A DNA stretch of 64,000 nucleotides from an uncultured Bacteroidota bacterium (lineage in GTDB: Bacteria > Bacteroidota > Bacteroidia > Bacteroidales > WCHB1-69): assembly GCA_902802755.1 (NCBI GenBank), contig CADCNH010000001.1, positions 186,001-250,000 of the forward strand, in the 5' to 3' direction. Positions 1-9,865 of this stretch are shown one piece after another. Positions within the stretch are counted from its first letter, which is position 1. Each line of letters starts with the position of its first letter. The notes beneath the pieces are model-generated. The model ran no database searches and was not told the origin of the DNA. It was given only the letters and a program-made list of their open reading frames with translations. The position numbers and the translations under genes are program-made.

Positions 1-1880
1 AGAAACAGGAACGCAAGAACGAGATTTACCGCAATTTCTCTATCGCTTCAGAAAGAATCCATACTATCCATCAGTTGCTGAAAGCCTATACCATGTTCGA
101 AAAGGATGTGGAATATGTGATTATTGACAATAAGGTGAAGATTGTGGATGAGCAGACTGGTCGTATCATGGAAGGCCGTCGTTACTCCGATGGTTTGCAC
201 CAGGCTATCGAGGCCAAGGAGAATGTGAAAGTGGAAGCCGCTACACAAACATACGCTACCATCACTTTGCAGAACTATTTCAGAATGTACAAGAAACTGT
301 CGGGTATGACAGGTACCGCTGAAACCGAAGCTGGTGAGTTCTGGAATATCTATAAACTGGATGTGGTGGTGATTCCGACGAACCGCCCCATCGCTCGTAT
401 TGATGCGGAAGATATGGTATACAAAACCAAACGTGAGAAGTTGGCCGCGGTAGTGGATAAGATTCTGGAATTGCATGAAGAAGGCCGTCCTGTTTTGGTA
501 GGTACTACTTCGGTGGAAGACTCTGAGTTGCTTTCCAATATTTTGACTCGCCGTCGCATTGTCCATAACGTGTTGAACGCAAAACTGCACAAGAAAGAGG
601 CTGACATCGTGGCCGAGGCTGGTCAGGCAGGTACGGTGACCATTTCCACCAACATGGCAGGTCGTGGTACCGATATCAAGTTGGGACCCGGCATCAAGGA
701 AAAGGGTGGTTTGGCTATTATTGGTACAGAACGTCACGACTCGCGTCGTGTGGACCGTCAGCTGCGTGGTCGTGCCGGTCGTCAGGGAGACCCCGGTAGC
801 TCTCAGTTCTATGTGTCTCTGGAAGATAACCTGATGCGTCTGTTCGGTTCCGACCGTATCGCCAAGGTGATGGATACGCTGGGTTTGCAGGAAGGTGAGG
901 TGATTCAGCACAGCATGATTACCAAGTCTATCGAGAGAGCCCAGAAGAAAGTGGAGGAAAACAACTTTGGTATCCGTAAACGTTTGCTGGAATACGACGA
1001 CGTGATGAACCATCAGCGTAGTAATATCTATGACAAGCGTCGTAACGCTTTGTTTGGTGACCGTTTGGCTATCGATATTTCCGAGATGTTCTATGATGTG
1101 TGCTCTATTGTGGTGGACAACAACTGGGGAGCCAAGGATTATGAGGGATTCTGCCAGGAAATGATTACCACCTTCGGTTGTGAGTCACCGTTTGATTCCA
1201 GCCGTTTCTTGCAGGAACGTCCGCAGAAGCTGGCTGATGAGCTGTTCCCCTTCATTTATGAGCATTATAAAAATAAAATACAGCAGTTGAGCAATATGGC
1301 CTATCCGATTATTGAAAGGGTATATCTGGAACAGGGCGACCGTTACCAGAATATTGCCATTCCTTTCACCGATGGATTCAAGAATATGACCATTGTGGCT
1401 CCGCTGAAAAAATCGTATGAAACCAAGGGACGTGAGGTAGGTTTGTCTATTGAAAAGAGTATCACGTTGTCGGTTATCGATAATGCTTGGAAAGAGCACC
1501 TCCGCGATTTGGATGACTTGAAACAATCCGTGCAAAATGCCTCTTACGAGCAGAAAGACCCGCTGTTGATATACAAACTTGAATCTGCTAACTTATTCGA
1601 GCAGATGTTGGAACGTATCAGCACGGAAATCGTGTCATTCTTGACCAAGGGTACTATTCCAATTAGAGAAGATACCCAGGTGAAAGAGGCCAAATTGCCT
1701 GAATCGGATGCCAAGAAATTGCAAACCGGCCGTCAGGAAGTAGGTAGTGGCCGTCAAGTGGCTCCCGGCGGAAAAGGCAGTGCGCCTGTTCGCGTAGAGA
1801 AGAAGGTGGGACGAAATGATCCTTGTCCCTGCGGAAGCGGAAAGAAATATAAAAACTGCCATGGCAAAGACGAACAATAA
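1..1880 (+). CDS. secA: Preprotein translocase ATPase SecA (5' truncated by window edge)
   Basis: This is the motor ATPase that drives unfolded preproteins through SecYEG. The reading frame is open from base 3, so the true start lies before the window; about 625 C-terminal residues are visible. Seen: the end of the preprotein cross-linking region ([20 protein letters not shown]), NBD2 with the helicase-like motifs [10 protein letters not shown] and [13 protein letters not shown], the helical scaffold region, and a C-terminal zinc-binding SEC-C tail ([18 protein letters not shown]). The stop codon lies inside the next gene, so the two are probably translationally coupled. No frameshift is seen in the visible part. 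Confidence 0.98.
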   Translation, partial: KQERKNEIYRNFSIASERIHTIHQLLKAYTMFEKDVEYVIIDNKVKIVDEQTGRIMEGRRYSDGLHQAIEAKENVKVEAATQTYATITLQNYFRMYKKLSGMTGTAETEAGEFWNIYKLDVVVIPTNRPIARIDAEDMVYKTKREKLAAVVDKILELHEEGRPVLVGTTSVEDSELLSNILTRRRIVHNVLNAKLHKKEADIVAEAGQAGTVTISTNMAGRGTDIKLGPGIKEKGGLAIIGTERHDSRRVDRQLRGRAGRQGDPGSSQFYVSLEDNLMRLFGSDRIAKVMDTLGLQEGEVIQHSMITKSIERAQKKVEENNFGIRKRLLEYDDVMNHQRSNIYDKRRNALFGDRLAIDISEMFYDVCSIVVDNNWGAKDYEGFCQEMITTFGCESPFDSSRFLQERPQKLADELFPFIYEHYKNKIQQLSNMAYPIIERVYLEQGDRYQNIAIPFTDGFKNMTIVAPLKKSYETKGREVGLSIEKSITLSVIDNAWKEHLRDLDDLKQSVQNASYEQKDPLLIYKLESANLFEQMLERISTEIVSFLTKGTIPIREDTQVKEAKLPESDAKKLQTGRQEVGSGRQVAPGGKGSAPVRVEKKVGRNDPCPCGSGKKYKNCHGKDEQ

Positions 1881-2994
1881 AGTTGTTCTGTCCGTCACCA
1901 ATGACCTCTATACAGACCCGCGTGTCGATAAAGTATGTAACTTTTTGACACGCAACGGGTTTGATGTTACCCTTGTGGGCCGTCGTTACAAAGACTCTGA
2001 AAAATTGGCGCCCCGAGCCTACAAAATGCATAGAATGTGTCTGTTATTCCGCAAAGGAGGACTATTTTATGCGGAATACAATATCAGGCTGTTTTTCTAC
2101 CTGCTCTTTCATCATTTCGATTTATTTGTAGCCAATGATTTGGATACATTGTTGCCTAATTTTCTGATTAGCAAGCTGAAAAGAAAGAGAATAGTGTATG
2201 ACAGCCATGAATATTTTTGTGGGGAACTGTCTATTGCCAATAGACCCGTTGTATGGCACATTTGGCATGGCATTGAAAAATTCTGTTTTCCCAAGTTGAA
2301 GGATGTCATTACGGTCAGCCAGTCTATAGTAGAGCAATATGAAAAGGAATACGGGGTTCGTCCGCATTTGGTACGAAATATTCCTCCGAAAGCTACTCCT
2401 CCCGTGACAGAGAACCGTAAATCATTACAACTTCCTGAGGATAAAACTATTCTGATTCTTCAGGGCAATGGTTTGATTGAAGGTAGAGGTGGTGTGGAGC
2501 TGATAGAGACCATGCCGCTGGTTGACCAGAAGGCTATGCTGTTGGTGGTGGGAGCTGGTCCTGTCGTTCCTAAAATGAAGCAGAAAGTGCAGCAGCTGCA
2601 ACTGGAAGAGCGTGTCATCTTTGTGCCCCGTGTTTCTCCAGAAAAGCTGTTCAACTACACTTATTTAGCTGACATTGGTATCAATTTAGACCAAGATGTA
2701 TGCCTGAACGCCAAATTCAGTCTGCCTAACAAAATCTTTGAATACATTAAAGCTGAAACTCCGTTGGTGGCGTCAAATTTGGTGGAACGTGCTCGTATTA
2801 TCCAGCAGTATCAGGTAGGTTTGATTGTGGAGGATGCCCAAGCCGAACACATTGCGGAGAAAATCAATACACTGGTGAATGACAAGCAGTTGTACGATAA
2901 AATGAAAGCCAATTGCAAGATTGCGGCGGAAGAACTATGCTGGGAAAATGAGGAGAAGGTGCTGGAGGAAATATATCTGCGGGAAAGAGAATAA
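1861..2994 (+). CDS. Glycosyltransferase, family 4-like
   Basis: A cytosolic GT-B glycosyltransferase of 377 residues, probably acting in cell-surface glycan synthesis; the sugar substrate cannot be told from sequence. ATG 1861 overlaps the last 20 bases of secA and gives [24 protein letters not shown], the usual N-terminal Rossmann strand with a PRV motif; an upstream in-frame ATG would start inside secA's zinc tail and is rejected. The N-terminal half contains [10 protein letters not shown]. The C-terminal half contains the nucleotide-sugar domain with [18 protein letters not shown], where the E-x7-E region is expected. No other glycan genes are adjacent. Confidence 0.88.
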   Translation: MAKTNNKVVLSVTNDLYTDPRVDKVCNFLTRNGFDVTLVGRRYKDSEKLAPRAYKMHRMCLLFRKGGLFYAEYNIRLFFYLLFHHFDLFVANDLDTLLPNFLISKLKRKRIVYDSHEYFCGELSIANRPVVWHIWHGIEKFCFPKLKDVITVSQSIVEQYEKEYGVRPHLVRNIPPKATPPVTENRKSLQLPEDKTILILQGNGLIEGRGGVELIETMPLVDQKAMLLVVGAGPVVPKMKQKVQQLQLEERVIFVPRVSPEKLFNYTYLADIGINLDQDVCLNAKFSLPNKIFEYIKAETPLVASNLVERARIIQQYQVGLIVEDAQAEHIAEKINTLVNDKQLYDKMKANCKIAAEELCWENEEKVLEEIYLRERE

Positions 2995-3096
2995 GAGGAG
3001 TTTCGGGCTGCACCCTCAAAGGGAGTTTTTTAAGTTGAAAACTGAAAACTGAAAGTTGAAAATTATAATTTGAATTTTGAACTTTGAATTCTGTAT
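2995..3096. repeat. Intergenic filler repeats (GGGCTGC stem-loop and TTGAA-rich track)
   Basis: The spacer opens with a GGAGTTTCGGGCTGCACCC segment that recurs in several copies near 59.5-59.57 kb, then turns into an AT-rich track built on GAAAACTGAAA and TTTGAACTTTGAATT. The latter recurs near 6.6 kb and 46.9 kb. No gene is seen in it. Confidence 0.6.
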
Positions 3097-3111
3097 ATAT
3101 TGGTAAATGCA

Positions 3112-3507
3112 ATGATCAAACAACGGATAACAGCAGATAACAGGGAATTCTTCGATCCTGTGCGAAAGAAATGGGTACCCGCGACCCCTGAAGAAGAGGT
3201 GCGCCAGCAGTTTATCCAGTTTCTGCTCACGGTGAAGAAAATTCCCGCTTCGCATCTGTCCGTGGAGCGCGAAATCATCATGAATGGGCTGTCACGTCGC
3301 TACGATTTAGTGGTGTTTGACGAGGAAGGTAAGCCATGGATGGTGGTGGAGTGTAAGGCGCCGCATGTCAAGCTAACTCAAGAGGTAATGGAGCAGGCAG
3401 GCCGCTATAATAAGACATTGCGTGCCCCGATAATAGGAATCACCAATGGCAAAGAAAATCGTTTCTTCAGTGTTGATTTTAATACCGAAAAAATAACAAT
3501 ACTTTGA
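3112..3507 (+). CDS. Stand-alone type I restriction HsdR N-terminal domain protein
   Basis: A 131-residue protein matching the N-terminal nuclease domain of HsdR (HSDR_N_2 type) without helicase domains. Seen: EEVRQQFIQFLL near the N-terminus, SRRYDLVVFDEEGKPWMVVECKAP with the PD-(D/E)XK-like core (D...ECK), and a conserved ITNGKENRFF segment. ATG 3112 is preferred over an upstream TTG. Such single-domain proteins are widespread in Bacteroidota, usually with no methylase or specificity subunit nearby, as here. Role unknown; a housekeeping DNA-processing role is as likely as defence. Confidence 0.82.
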   Translation: MIKQRITADNREFFDPVRKKWVPATPEEEVRQQFIQFLLTVKKIPASHLSVEREIIMNGLSRRYDLVVFDEEGKPWMVVECKAPHVKLTQEVMEQAGRYNKTLRAPIIGITNGKENRFFSVDFNTEKITIL

Positions 3508-3520
3508 GTTAAGTAATCTA

Positions 3521-5023
3521 ATGATAATGAAAAGAATTTTACTTTTTGTTTTTTGTTCTTGTTATGCCATCACATATGCACAAATAGTAAGTCCGGGAAC
3601 GGGCATAACATTGACTTTCAATGATTTGTTATACGACTCTTCTGGGGCTGTAACATCTTCACAGCCAGGAGTATATGAGGTGCATCAGGATTTGACTTTG
3701 GCGGCTAATGATACATTGTTGCTGGATGCTGCCACAATGGAAATCTATATGGATGCGGAGCTTTCTATCCAGGTGCACGGATGTGTGTGCTGTGCATCAC
3801 GTGACGAAGAACTGGTCGTCAGTGGTGCCACTGCTGATGCGTCATCCACCCTTTTCGAACTGCGCTTTGAAGATGCCGAAGCCTCCATACTTTCCAACTT
3901 GTTGGTGGAATATTGCCAGCAGATTCTGGTAAGCAATAGTCCGATAACTTTTGACAATTGCGAATTTCGTTATTTCAACTCACAGGTTATCAAATATATG
4001 AATTGCAATCCGATTATCCTGAATTGCTATTTTCATGATAATCAGTCAGCAGCGGTTAATTCAGGAGTTAATGTGATGGGATCTCCAATTATCAGAAATA
4101 ACCAATTCTATCACAATGTTTTAAGTAATGTTAATCAGCCACAACTCAACTTGGGACCAGGTAGTGTCAACGATACCATTTTCATTGAAGATAATACTAT
4201 TGTTGGTTGTTCTTCCATGTCTGGCGGCATTGCCATCGCCAATCTGATGAATGTGGGGAATACCAAGGCGGTCATTAGAGGCAATGTCATCGAAAACAAT
4301 CGTTACGGTTATAATCAACAGGGAAACAATATTTATTCTATTATTGAAGATAATATTTTTAGAGACAATAACTTAGAAACAAACCCGATGAATGGTGGCA
4401 GCGGTATCAGCATTTATGGCAGTGATGAGACTTGTGTTGCCAAGTTGCGCCGGAACATTATCACGGGTAATTTATGGGGTGTTACAGCCATTTATTATCA
4501 TTCTGTCGATATGGGTACAGCAGAGGATTATGGATATAACTGCATCTATGGTAATGGCAATGGTGGTGAGGAATATGACTTGTATAACAATGCCAACAGC
4601 AATTTGACAGCGATTGGCAATTATTGGGGCGAGGATACAGAATCATACGCTGAGAGTGTAATTTTCCATCAGCCGGACCAGGCAAATTTAGGACTTGTGA
4701 GTTACAGTCCGGTGGTTACGTTGGCATCCGAACAATTGCCATGTTATGTGCCGGATTCAACACAGACTGCTGTGTTCGCCAATCACGAAAATTTAAGTTT
4801 AGTGCTTTATCCGAATCCCGCCTCTTCAAGTTGTTATATCAGCACTTCTGAGCCCATTTTGCATTTTGCTGTCTATAATATGTTGGGACAGAGTTTGTTG
4901 TGTAAGAATGGAGAAGGGAAAGACCATGCCATTTTATCGCTTGAGACTTTGCCAAAAGGCATCTATTTGCTGGTGGTACGGACAAGTAAAGGTATAGTGA
5001 CAAAAAAGCTGCAGGTGAAATAA
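3521..5023 (+). CDS. Secreted right-handed beta-helix protein with T9SS sorting domain
   Basis: A 500-residue exported protein. Seen: signal peptide ending ...CYAITYAQ; a central region of repeated short strands with N-rich turns (FDNCEFRYFNSQ, NPIILNCYFHDN, IIRNNQFYHN, IIEDNIFRDNN, LRRNIITGN) typical of parallel beta-helices of the pectate-lyase fold; and a C-terminal sorting domain of about 75 residues (LSLVLYPNPASSS, VYNMLGQSLL, LPKGIYLLVV, KKLQVK). It should cross the outer membrane by type IX secretion and be anchored or released. No catalytic motif was recognised, so ligand or substrate is unknown. ATG 3527 is an equally good start. Confidence 0.85.
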   Translation: MIMKRILLFVFCSCYAITYAQIVSPGTGITLTFNDLLYDSSGAVTSSQPGVYEVHQDLTLAANDTLLLDAATMEIYMDAELSIQVHGCVCCASRDEELVVSGATADASSTLFELRFEDAEASILSNLLVEYCQQILVSNSPITFDNCEFRYFNSQVIKYMNCNPIILNCYFHDNQSAAVNSGVNVMGSPIIRNNQFYHNVLSNVNQPQLNLGPGSVNDTIFIEDNTIVGCSSMSGGIAIANLMNVGNTKAVIRGNVIENNRYGYNQQGNNIYSIIEDNIFRDNNLETNPMNGGSGISIYGSDETCVAKLRRNIITGNLWGVTAIYYHSVDMGTAEDYGYNCIYGNGNGGEEYDLYNNANSNLTAIGNYWGEDTESYAESVIFHQPDQANLGLVSYSPVVTLASEQLPCYVPDSTQTAVFANHENLSLVLYPNPASSSCYISTSEPILHFAVYNMLGQSLLCKNGEGKDHAILSLETLPKGIYLLVVRTSKGIVTKKLQVK

Positions 5024-5031
5024 AATTGTTG

Positions 5032-5039
5032 TACTTTTG
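5032..5039 (+). promoter_or_regulatory. Bacteroidota promoter -7 element (TACTTTTG)
   Basis: Matches TAnnTTTG 31 bases before the C1B peptidase ATG. No clear -33 TTTG partner is seen, so the peptidase probably has its own start independent of the beta-helix gene. Confidence 0.6.
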
Positions 5040-5070
5040 CATCAGCATAATCTTAAAATCAAAATATAGT

Positions 5071-6471
5071 ATGAAAAAACTGTTCCTTTTTATCTTTTCC
5101 GCGCTCTGCGTATTGGGTGTACAGGCTCAAAGCGCCAATGGCGGCATCACTCCGGAAATGCTTTCCAAAATCAAATCGAGCTACCAGAATACGCCCGAAA
5201 ACAAGGCTTTGCGCAATGCCATTGTCGCCAATGATATCAACAAATTGGCGGCCAATGCCGACAATAGTACCGCCTTTGATGACCATTTTTCCAATAGGGT
5301 GAATTCCAAGGCAATCACAGACCAGAAATCTTCCGGGCGCTGCTGGATGTTTACGGGTATGAACGTGATGCGCTCCAAAGCCATCGCCAAACACAATCTG
5401 CCTGCTGATTTCCAGTTCTCACAAGCTTATACTTTCTTCTGGGATCAGCTGGAGAAATCAAATCTGTTTTTGCAGGCTATATTGGATCACAGAGTTAGGT
5501 CTATGGAAGACAAGTATGTGGAATGGCTGTTCAAGAATCCCATTGGTGATGGCGGACAGTTCACAGGTGTGGCCGACTTGGTGACCAAATACGGTCTTGT
5601 GCCGAAAGATGTTATGCCAGAAACTTTCAGTAGTAACAGTACCTCCAGAATGTCCAATATCCTGTCGCTGAAATTGCGTGAATTTGGCCTTGAATTGCGT
5701 GATATGGCGAACAACAAGAGTACTACGGAACAGATGTTACAAGACCGTAAAACAGAGATGTTGAAGACCATCTACCGTATTTTGGTGATGACTATTGGTG
5801 AGCCGCCCACAGAATTCACCTGGACCCAGCGTGACGCTTCCGGCAAGGCTGTATCCACCGACACTTATACACCGCAGTCTTTCTTCAAGAAGTTTGTTAA
5901 TGAGGACTTTTCGAAGTATTACATGATCATGAATGATCCCACCCGCGAGTATTATAAGGTATATGAAATAGAGTATGACCGCCATGTGTATGATGGCAAG
6001 AACTGGGTTTACCTGAACCTGCCGATGGAAGAAATCGCACCCATCGCCATCGCTTCCATCAAAGACAGCACCATGATGTATTTCTCCTGTGATGTGGGCA
6101 AATTTTTGGACCGTGACAAAGGCTGGTTGGATGTCAACAATTATGATTATGCCTCTCTTTTCGGTACCAGTTTTAATATGACGAAGAAGCAAAGAGTGGC
6201 TACTTTTGCCAGTGGTTCTTCCCATGCTATGACCTTGTGTGCGGTAGATTTGGATGCCAACGGCAAACCCCTCAAGTGGATGGTAGAGAACAGCTGGAGC
6301 AGTTCTTACGGCCATAACGGTTTCCTCATTATGACCAACGAATGGTTCAATGAGTACATGTTCCGTGTGGTGGTCGAGGAAAAATATATTCCTGCCAAAA
6401 TCAAGACTCTCACCAAGCAGAAACCCATCATGTTGCCACCTTGGGATCCGATGTTTGCTCCGGAAGAGTAA
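5071..6471 (+). CDS. pepC: Periplasmic C1B cysteine peptidase (aminopeptidase C / bleomycin hydrolase family)
   Basis: A papain-fold peptidase of 466 residues. The catalytic triad is intact: Cys91 in SSGRCWMF, His385 in SSHAMTL and Asn407 in VENSWSSSYG. ATG 5071 gives a clean signal peptide (MKKLFLFIFSALCVLGVQAQ), so unlike cytosolic PepC it should act in the periplasm or be secreted; the longer frame from 5026 overlaps the promoter and is rejected. Family members trim N-terminal residues from peptides, fitting a proteolytic lifestyle alongside the S46 peptidase at 9.9 kb. A second, diverged C1B paralogue lies at 56.6 kb. Confidence 0.93.
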   Translation: MKKLFLFIFSALCVLGVQAQSANGGITPEMLSKIKSSYQNTPENKALRNAIVANDINKLAANADNSTAFDDHFSNRVNSKAITDQKSSGRCWMFTGMNVMRSKAIAKHNLPADFQFSQAYTFFWDQLEKSNLFLQAILDHRVRSMEDKYVEWLFKNPIGDGGQFTGVADLVTKYGLVPKDVMPETFSSNSTSRMSNILSLKLREFGLELRDMANNKSTTEQMLQDRKTEMLKTIYRILVMTIGEPPTEFTWTQRDASGKAVSTDTYTPQSFFKKFVNEDFSKYYMIMNDPTREYYKVYEIEYDRHVYDGKNWVYLNLPMEEIAPIAIASIKDSTMMYFSCDVGKFLDRDKGWLDVNNYDYASLFGTSFNMTKKQRVATFASGSSHAMTLCAVDLDANGKPLKWMVENSWSSSYGHNGFLIMTNEWFNEYMFRVVVEEKYIPAKIKTLTKQKPIMLPPWDPMFAPEE

Positions 6472-6533
6472 AAAGGTAAGGTATAGAGGGTTATTATCCT
6501 TTGTATAGAGGATTTTCAACCCTTCACTGATTG

Positions 6534-6560
6534 TAGGGCTGTCATATTATGGCAGCCCTA
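6534..6560. terminator. Bidirectional hairpin between convergent genes
   Basis: An 8-bp perfect stem (TAGGGCTG / CAGCCCTA) with an 11-nt loop sits between the convergent pepC and TonB receptor genes. It lacks a strong T-tract on either side. Confidence 0.55.
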
Positions 6561-6586
6561 ACTTGTAATAAATACATACGCAATCG

Positions 6587-6623
6587 AATGTTGAACTTTG
6601 AATTGTCAACTTTCAACATTTTC
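6587..6623. repeat. TTGAA-type intergenic repeat with inverted ends
   Basis: AATGTTGAA and TTCAACATT bracket a TTTGAATT core, just after the receptor stop codon. It belongs to the same AT-rich filler family seen near 3.07, 46.9 and 54.7 kb. Confidence 0.5.
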
Positions 6624-6625
6624 CC

Positions 6626-8680
6626 TTAATACCTCAGCATCAGCTTGATGCGGAAGCTGCGGCCCTGCATGGGATAGTTCCGGACGATTTCATATTGCTC
6701 GTTGGTGATATTCAGCAGCTCCGCTTTGAAACCAAGCGTTACCTTGTCCTTGATGTTGAAATCATGGCCGATAAAGACACTCTGGTCGGCGTAGGGGTCT
6801 AATTGGTTGGCGGGAATATTCTGCCCCAAAGCATAACGAATGCCTGACGCAATAACAGTGTACCCAACAGTGAACCAGGGTGTTTGGAAGTTGATGGCGG
6901 CTGAACCCGAATGGAGTGGGGTATAGGGTATCTGATGTCCGTAAGTTTTACTTTCAGGATCGGTCATATCCAAAGCACGCTGGAAAGAGTAGGATCCCAT
7001 CAAACTGATTTTCAGTTGTTTGACTACTCTATAAGAAAACTGAAGATTGACATCGGTACCCAACACATTCACCTTGCCATAATTGATCATGCTCCACACA
7101 AAAAGATTGCGGTTGGGAATGGCTACAATCTTGTCTTTCACCATGTTGTAATAGACATCTGTGGCAGCGGAAAGGTCAATTCTGCCCAGCCAGGAATGCT
7201 CGTAGGTCACACCTGCGTTAAATTGGTTCGTCTTTTCCGGATTAAGCTTGATATTGCCCACTTCGCGATAATACAGGTCGTTGAACGAGGGCATGCGGAA
7301 GATGTTTTTGTATAATAGCCGGATGGTGAAATCCCGCTTGCCAAGCGGCAGAATGCTGATGCCTGCGGAAGGGGAGAAGTGATTTTCGTTTTTAGCGGCT
7401 TCGCCCAGTTCAACATGATTGTAAACGTAGGTGTGCAGCAAGTTGGCTGACAGGTTAATGTACTTGGAGTTGAAAGAGGTGGCCAACACCGTCAGGCAAT
7501 TGAAACGACTCGGCTTGGCAAAGTCCCGCAGGTTGGCATTCATGTTGTTGTAGAACAGGTCGTTGGCTAACGAAAGCTGCCATTGTTTGAAGGGTTTGTA
7601 GAGTACACTGTTGCTGAGGTAGTATTCGCGCTGAATGTAGGTGTTGTCCAGTTTCCCCTCCAAATTATGGTAATGCGGGTCCAAATAGTGTGTCTGGTCG
7701 TAGTTGAATTTAGCATGGCATTGGTAAGCCACCTTTTCAGAGAAATGATACTCGAAATGGGCTTGTCCAAAGGCATTTTGGTTGCTGAGACGCTGGTCGT
7801 TCTCCAGATTATAATAGATGGTGGCTCCGGGAAGTCCGCGGTCGGACCAGTAGTAATAAATTTTGAAATTCAGTTTGGCTTTAGGATTGAAATTGGCGTA
7901 AAAATTGGCCTCTGTTTGGATGGCGCGTACATCAGAGTTGCTGCGTCGCTCGCGAGAAATGCTGTCGTTGATGCCCTGTCCGTAATGCAAATCGAAAGGA
8001 TAATTACCTTTTGATTGCAAATAATTGATTTTCAAAGACCAAGCATAATAAGGATCTTCGGAATTCTGCTGTTTTTTGATACGGTTTTCCAGCAAAAGAT
8101 AAGGATTGATCAGGCCGAAAGAGCCTCCTGTAAAGGCAAAGTGCAGGTTTACAGGCTTGTTATCTTTGAATTTGGGCTCTTCGGAGACAATGTTGATGAG
8201 GCTTGCCGAGGCGAAGAGCCGTGCGGGGACAAAAATATCGTCTTCCCGTCCGGATTGCAGGGAAATGGATTTTATGTTGTCGGTGGAGATTTTGCTGAGG
8301 TCGATTTGTCCGGTTTGGCAGTCGCTCATAGGGATGCCATCGTAGGCCACACCGGTATGCTGTGAGCCGAGACCGCGTACTGCCACCGTCTTCATGCCTC
8401 CCACGCCGCCATAGTCTTTAATGACAATGCCGGACATGAATTTCAGGGCATCAGAAAGTTGGAGTGTGGGCAAGGATTTTAGGTCCTGATTCCTGATGAC
8501 CTGAATCGGAGCGGACGATTCATGCGGTCGTTCCTTACCCACAATTTCCACTTCCTGTAAGCGTTGATGCCGAAGGCTATCATCTTGCGCATATATAGAG
8601 CAAGTCATGAGCATTACAGCAAGTACCATTGAAACAGACCTGAGAAAATTCGATGTCAATAAAGCTTTTTGTCGTTTCAC
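6626..8680 (-). CDS. btuB: TonB-dependent outer-membrane receptor, cobalamin-regulated (BtuB-like)
   Basis: An outer-membrane active transporter for, by context, vitamin B12 or another corrinoid. Seen: signal segment (RSVSMVLAVMLMTCSIYAQ); plug domain with LQEVEIVGKE, IQVIRNQDLKSLPTLQLSDALKFMSGIVIKDYGG and VAVRGLGSQHTGVAYDGIPMSD; then a roughly 500-residue barrel ending in an aromatic C-terminus (FRIKLMLRY). The cobalamin riboswitch directly upstream on the same strand is the main evidence for substrate. The start is uncertain: GTG 8680 follows AGAGGAAAAA and gives a basic n-region, while the frame is open to TTG 8737. No btuF/btuCD is adjacent. Confidence 0.9.
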   Translation of the reverse strand: MKRQKALLTSNFLRSVSMVLAVMLMTCSIYAQDDSLRHQRLQEVEIVGKERPHESSAPIQVIRNQDLKSLPTLQLSDALKFMSGIVIKDYGGVGGMKTVAVRGLGSQHTGVAYDGIPMSDCQTGQIDLSKISTDNIKSISLQSGREDDIFVPARLFASASLINIVSEEPKFKDNKPVNLHFAFTGGSFGLINPYLLLENRIKKQQNSEDPYYAWSLKINYLQSKGNYPFDLHYGQGINDSISRERRSNSDVRAIQTEANFYANFNPKAKLNFKIYYYWSDRGLPGATIYYNLENDQRLSNQNAFGQAHFEYHFSEKVAYQCHAKFNYDQTHYLDPHYHNLEGKLDNTYIQREYYLSNSVLYKPFKQWQLSLANDLFYNNMNANLRDFAKPSRFNCLTVLATSFNSKYINLSANLLHTYVYNHVELGEAAKNENHFSPSAGISILPLGKRDFTIRLLYKNIFRMPSFNDLYYREVGNIKLNPEKTNQFNAGVTYEHSWLGRIDLSAATDVYYNMVKDKIVAIPNRNLFVWSMINYGKVNVLGTDVNLQFSYRVVKQLKISLMGSYSFQRALDMTDPESKTYGHQIPYTPLHSGSAAINFQTPWFTVGYTVIASGIRYALGQNIPANQLDPYADQSVFIGHDFNIKDKVTLGFKAELLNITNEQYEIVRNYPMQGRSFRIKLMLRY

Positions 8681-8781
8681 TTTTTCCTCTTTTTTGGGTT
8701 GTTTCAATTGGTTTTGTGGAATTCGGAGAGACGACAAACAGCCTCAAAAGGCAATATCCTTAAAAGTGTTTGTGTGTGCCT

Positions 8782-8980
8782 GCATCCCGAGGTTTCACAA
8801 TCCGGATGAATTGACAGGTTTTCTGACTTGTTTCTCCTTTTTGACGTCTTCCCATCGGTTTTGGGCTCGACAGTGACTTGTTGTCAAAAGGCGGCTGAAA
8901 CTTACAGCAGCGGGAGCTGTACAGGATTCGCACCTGTTTCCCTCACGGATTTTGTTTTGGCAAAATCCTCATCAAAACAT
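8782..8980 (-). promoter_or_regulatory. Cobalamin (AdoCbl) riboswitch
   Basis: Read on the minus strand, the leader contains the conserved riboswitch core: GGGAAACAGGTGCGAATCC, then ACAGCTCCCGCTGCTGTAAG, and downstream the B12-box-like AAGTCAGAAAACCTGTCAA. These are the hallmark elements of the cobalamin riboswitch, in the right order and about 100 nt apart. It lies in the 5' leader of the TonB receptor and should reduce receptor expression when cobalamin is plentiful. Outer boundaries are approximate. Confidence 0.93.
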
Positions 8981-8985
8981 CGTGG

Positions 8986-8993
8986 CAAAATTA
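8986..8993 (-). promoter_or_regulatory. Promoter -7 element of the riboswitch transcript (TAATTTTG)
   Basis: On the minus strand TAATTTTG lies just before the riboswitch 5' end, so the transcript would begin at about 8979 with the aptamer as its first structure. Confidence 0.6.
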
Positions 8994-9142
8994 CATAAAA
9001 TTCTTGAATTATACACAGACCAATAATTTATTGCGGAGAAGTATTGCTTGCGGAAAAAATGCGAGGAAAAAACAAAATAATATTCAACGTGAGGATGTGC
9101 ATAATTTTTTCAGTAAAATTCCGTTTATAATGTTAAAAATTC

Positions 9143-9150
9143 TAAATTTG
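9143..9150 (+). promoter_or_regulatory. Promoter -7 element (TAAATTTG)
   Basis: Exact TAnnTTTG match 33 bases before the ATG of the small beta-barrel gene. Confidence 0.6.
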
Positions 9151-9183
9151 CAAAAAAATAATAACGTTAAAAAAATTTAAGCT

Positions 9184-9756
9184 ATGAAAAAAATCAGTGT
9201 TATTTTATTGGGTTTAGTGATGGGTATGATGCTGACTGTAAATGCTCAAGCACCATATCGGCATAGTATTGGTGCAACCTTAGGCAATATGGAAGCGTTT
9301 TCATATAAAACTTTCTTCACGGATAATTTTGCTTTCAGCGTGGATGCAGGAGCGAAGTTCACATACAGTTCGGCTCGTTTTCTTTATAAACCAGAGCATC
9401 ACCCATATTCTGGTGCCGTATGGCTAACGTCTATTGAGGCAAATCCGAATTTCATGTATGAGGCTCCTGCAGGTGCCAAAGGTTTGCATTGGTTTGTAGG
9501 CGGTGGAGTAAGCGCTGGATTTGGATGGGCTTATATTTATCACAATCATTATGATGCATATTATCATGATTACTATCGAAATTCATTTGCCAAGTTTGGT
9601 GTGAATGCCATTGGAGGGGTTGAGTATAAATTTAACATCCCCTTGACCTTGCAAGCTGATATCCGCCCTGGCTTTGGTCTGATCATGAACAAGAATTATA
9701 ATATTCATTACTTTGATTGGGCCATTTGTGTGGGTGTAAGATATACCATCAAATAA
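9184..9756 (+). CDS. Small outer-membrane beta-barrel protein
   Basis: 190 residues with a signal peptide (MKKISVILLGLVMGMMLTVNAQ). The mature part shows alternating hydrophobic/polar strands and aromatic girdles (FAFSVDAGAKFTYSS, LHWFVGGGVSAGFGWAYIY, FAKFGVNAIGGVEYKF, WAICVGVRYTIK), ending in an aromatic/basic C-terminal strand as expected for an 8-stranded outer-membrane barrel. A His/Tyr-rich loop (HNHYDAYYHDYYRNS) is notable and could be extracellular. Flanked by its own promoter and a strong terminator, so monocistronic. Function unknown. Confidence 0.82.
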   Translation: MKKISVILLGLVMGMMLTVNAQAPYRHSIGATLGNMEAFSYKTFFTDNFAFSVDAGAKFTYSSARFLYKPEHHPYSGAVWLTSIEANPNFMYEAPAGAKGLHWFVGGGVSAGFGWAYIYHNHYDAYYHDYYRNSFAKFGVNAIGGVEYKFNIPLTLQADIRPGFGLIMNKNYNIHYFDWAICVGVRYTIK

Positions 9757-9792
9757 GAAGCTTTCTGAAATCTGTATAAATGCTATGAAAAG

Positions 9793-9823
9793 AAAAAACG
9801 CCCCCATTTGGAGGCGTTTTTTT
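9793..9823 (+). terminator. Rho-independent terminator
   Basis: AAAACGCC ... GGCGTTTT stem followed by a T run, 37 bases after the beta-barrel stop codon. The A and T tracts make it usable from both directions, and the S46 gene converges on it. Confidence 0.85.
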
Positions 9824-9865
9824 GTGGTTATTTCGATTGATGTATGAGTCTCTTGCGAGAAAATT

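Noticed and set aside
48..1013. Long minus-strand frame opposite secA
   Set aside because: Antisense shadow of a clear SecA frame; composition is His/Thr-rich and no motif is present.
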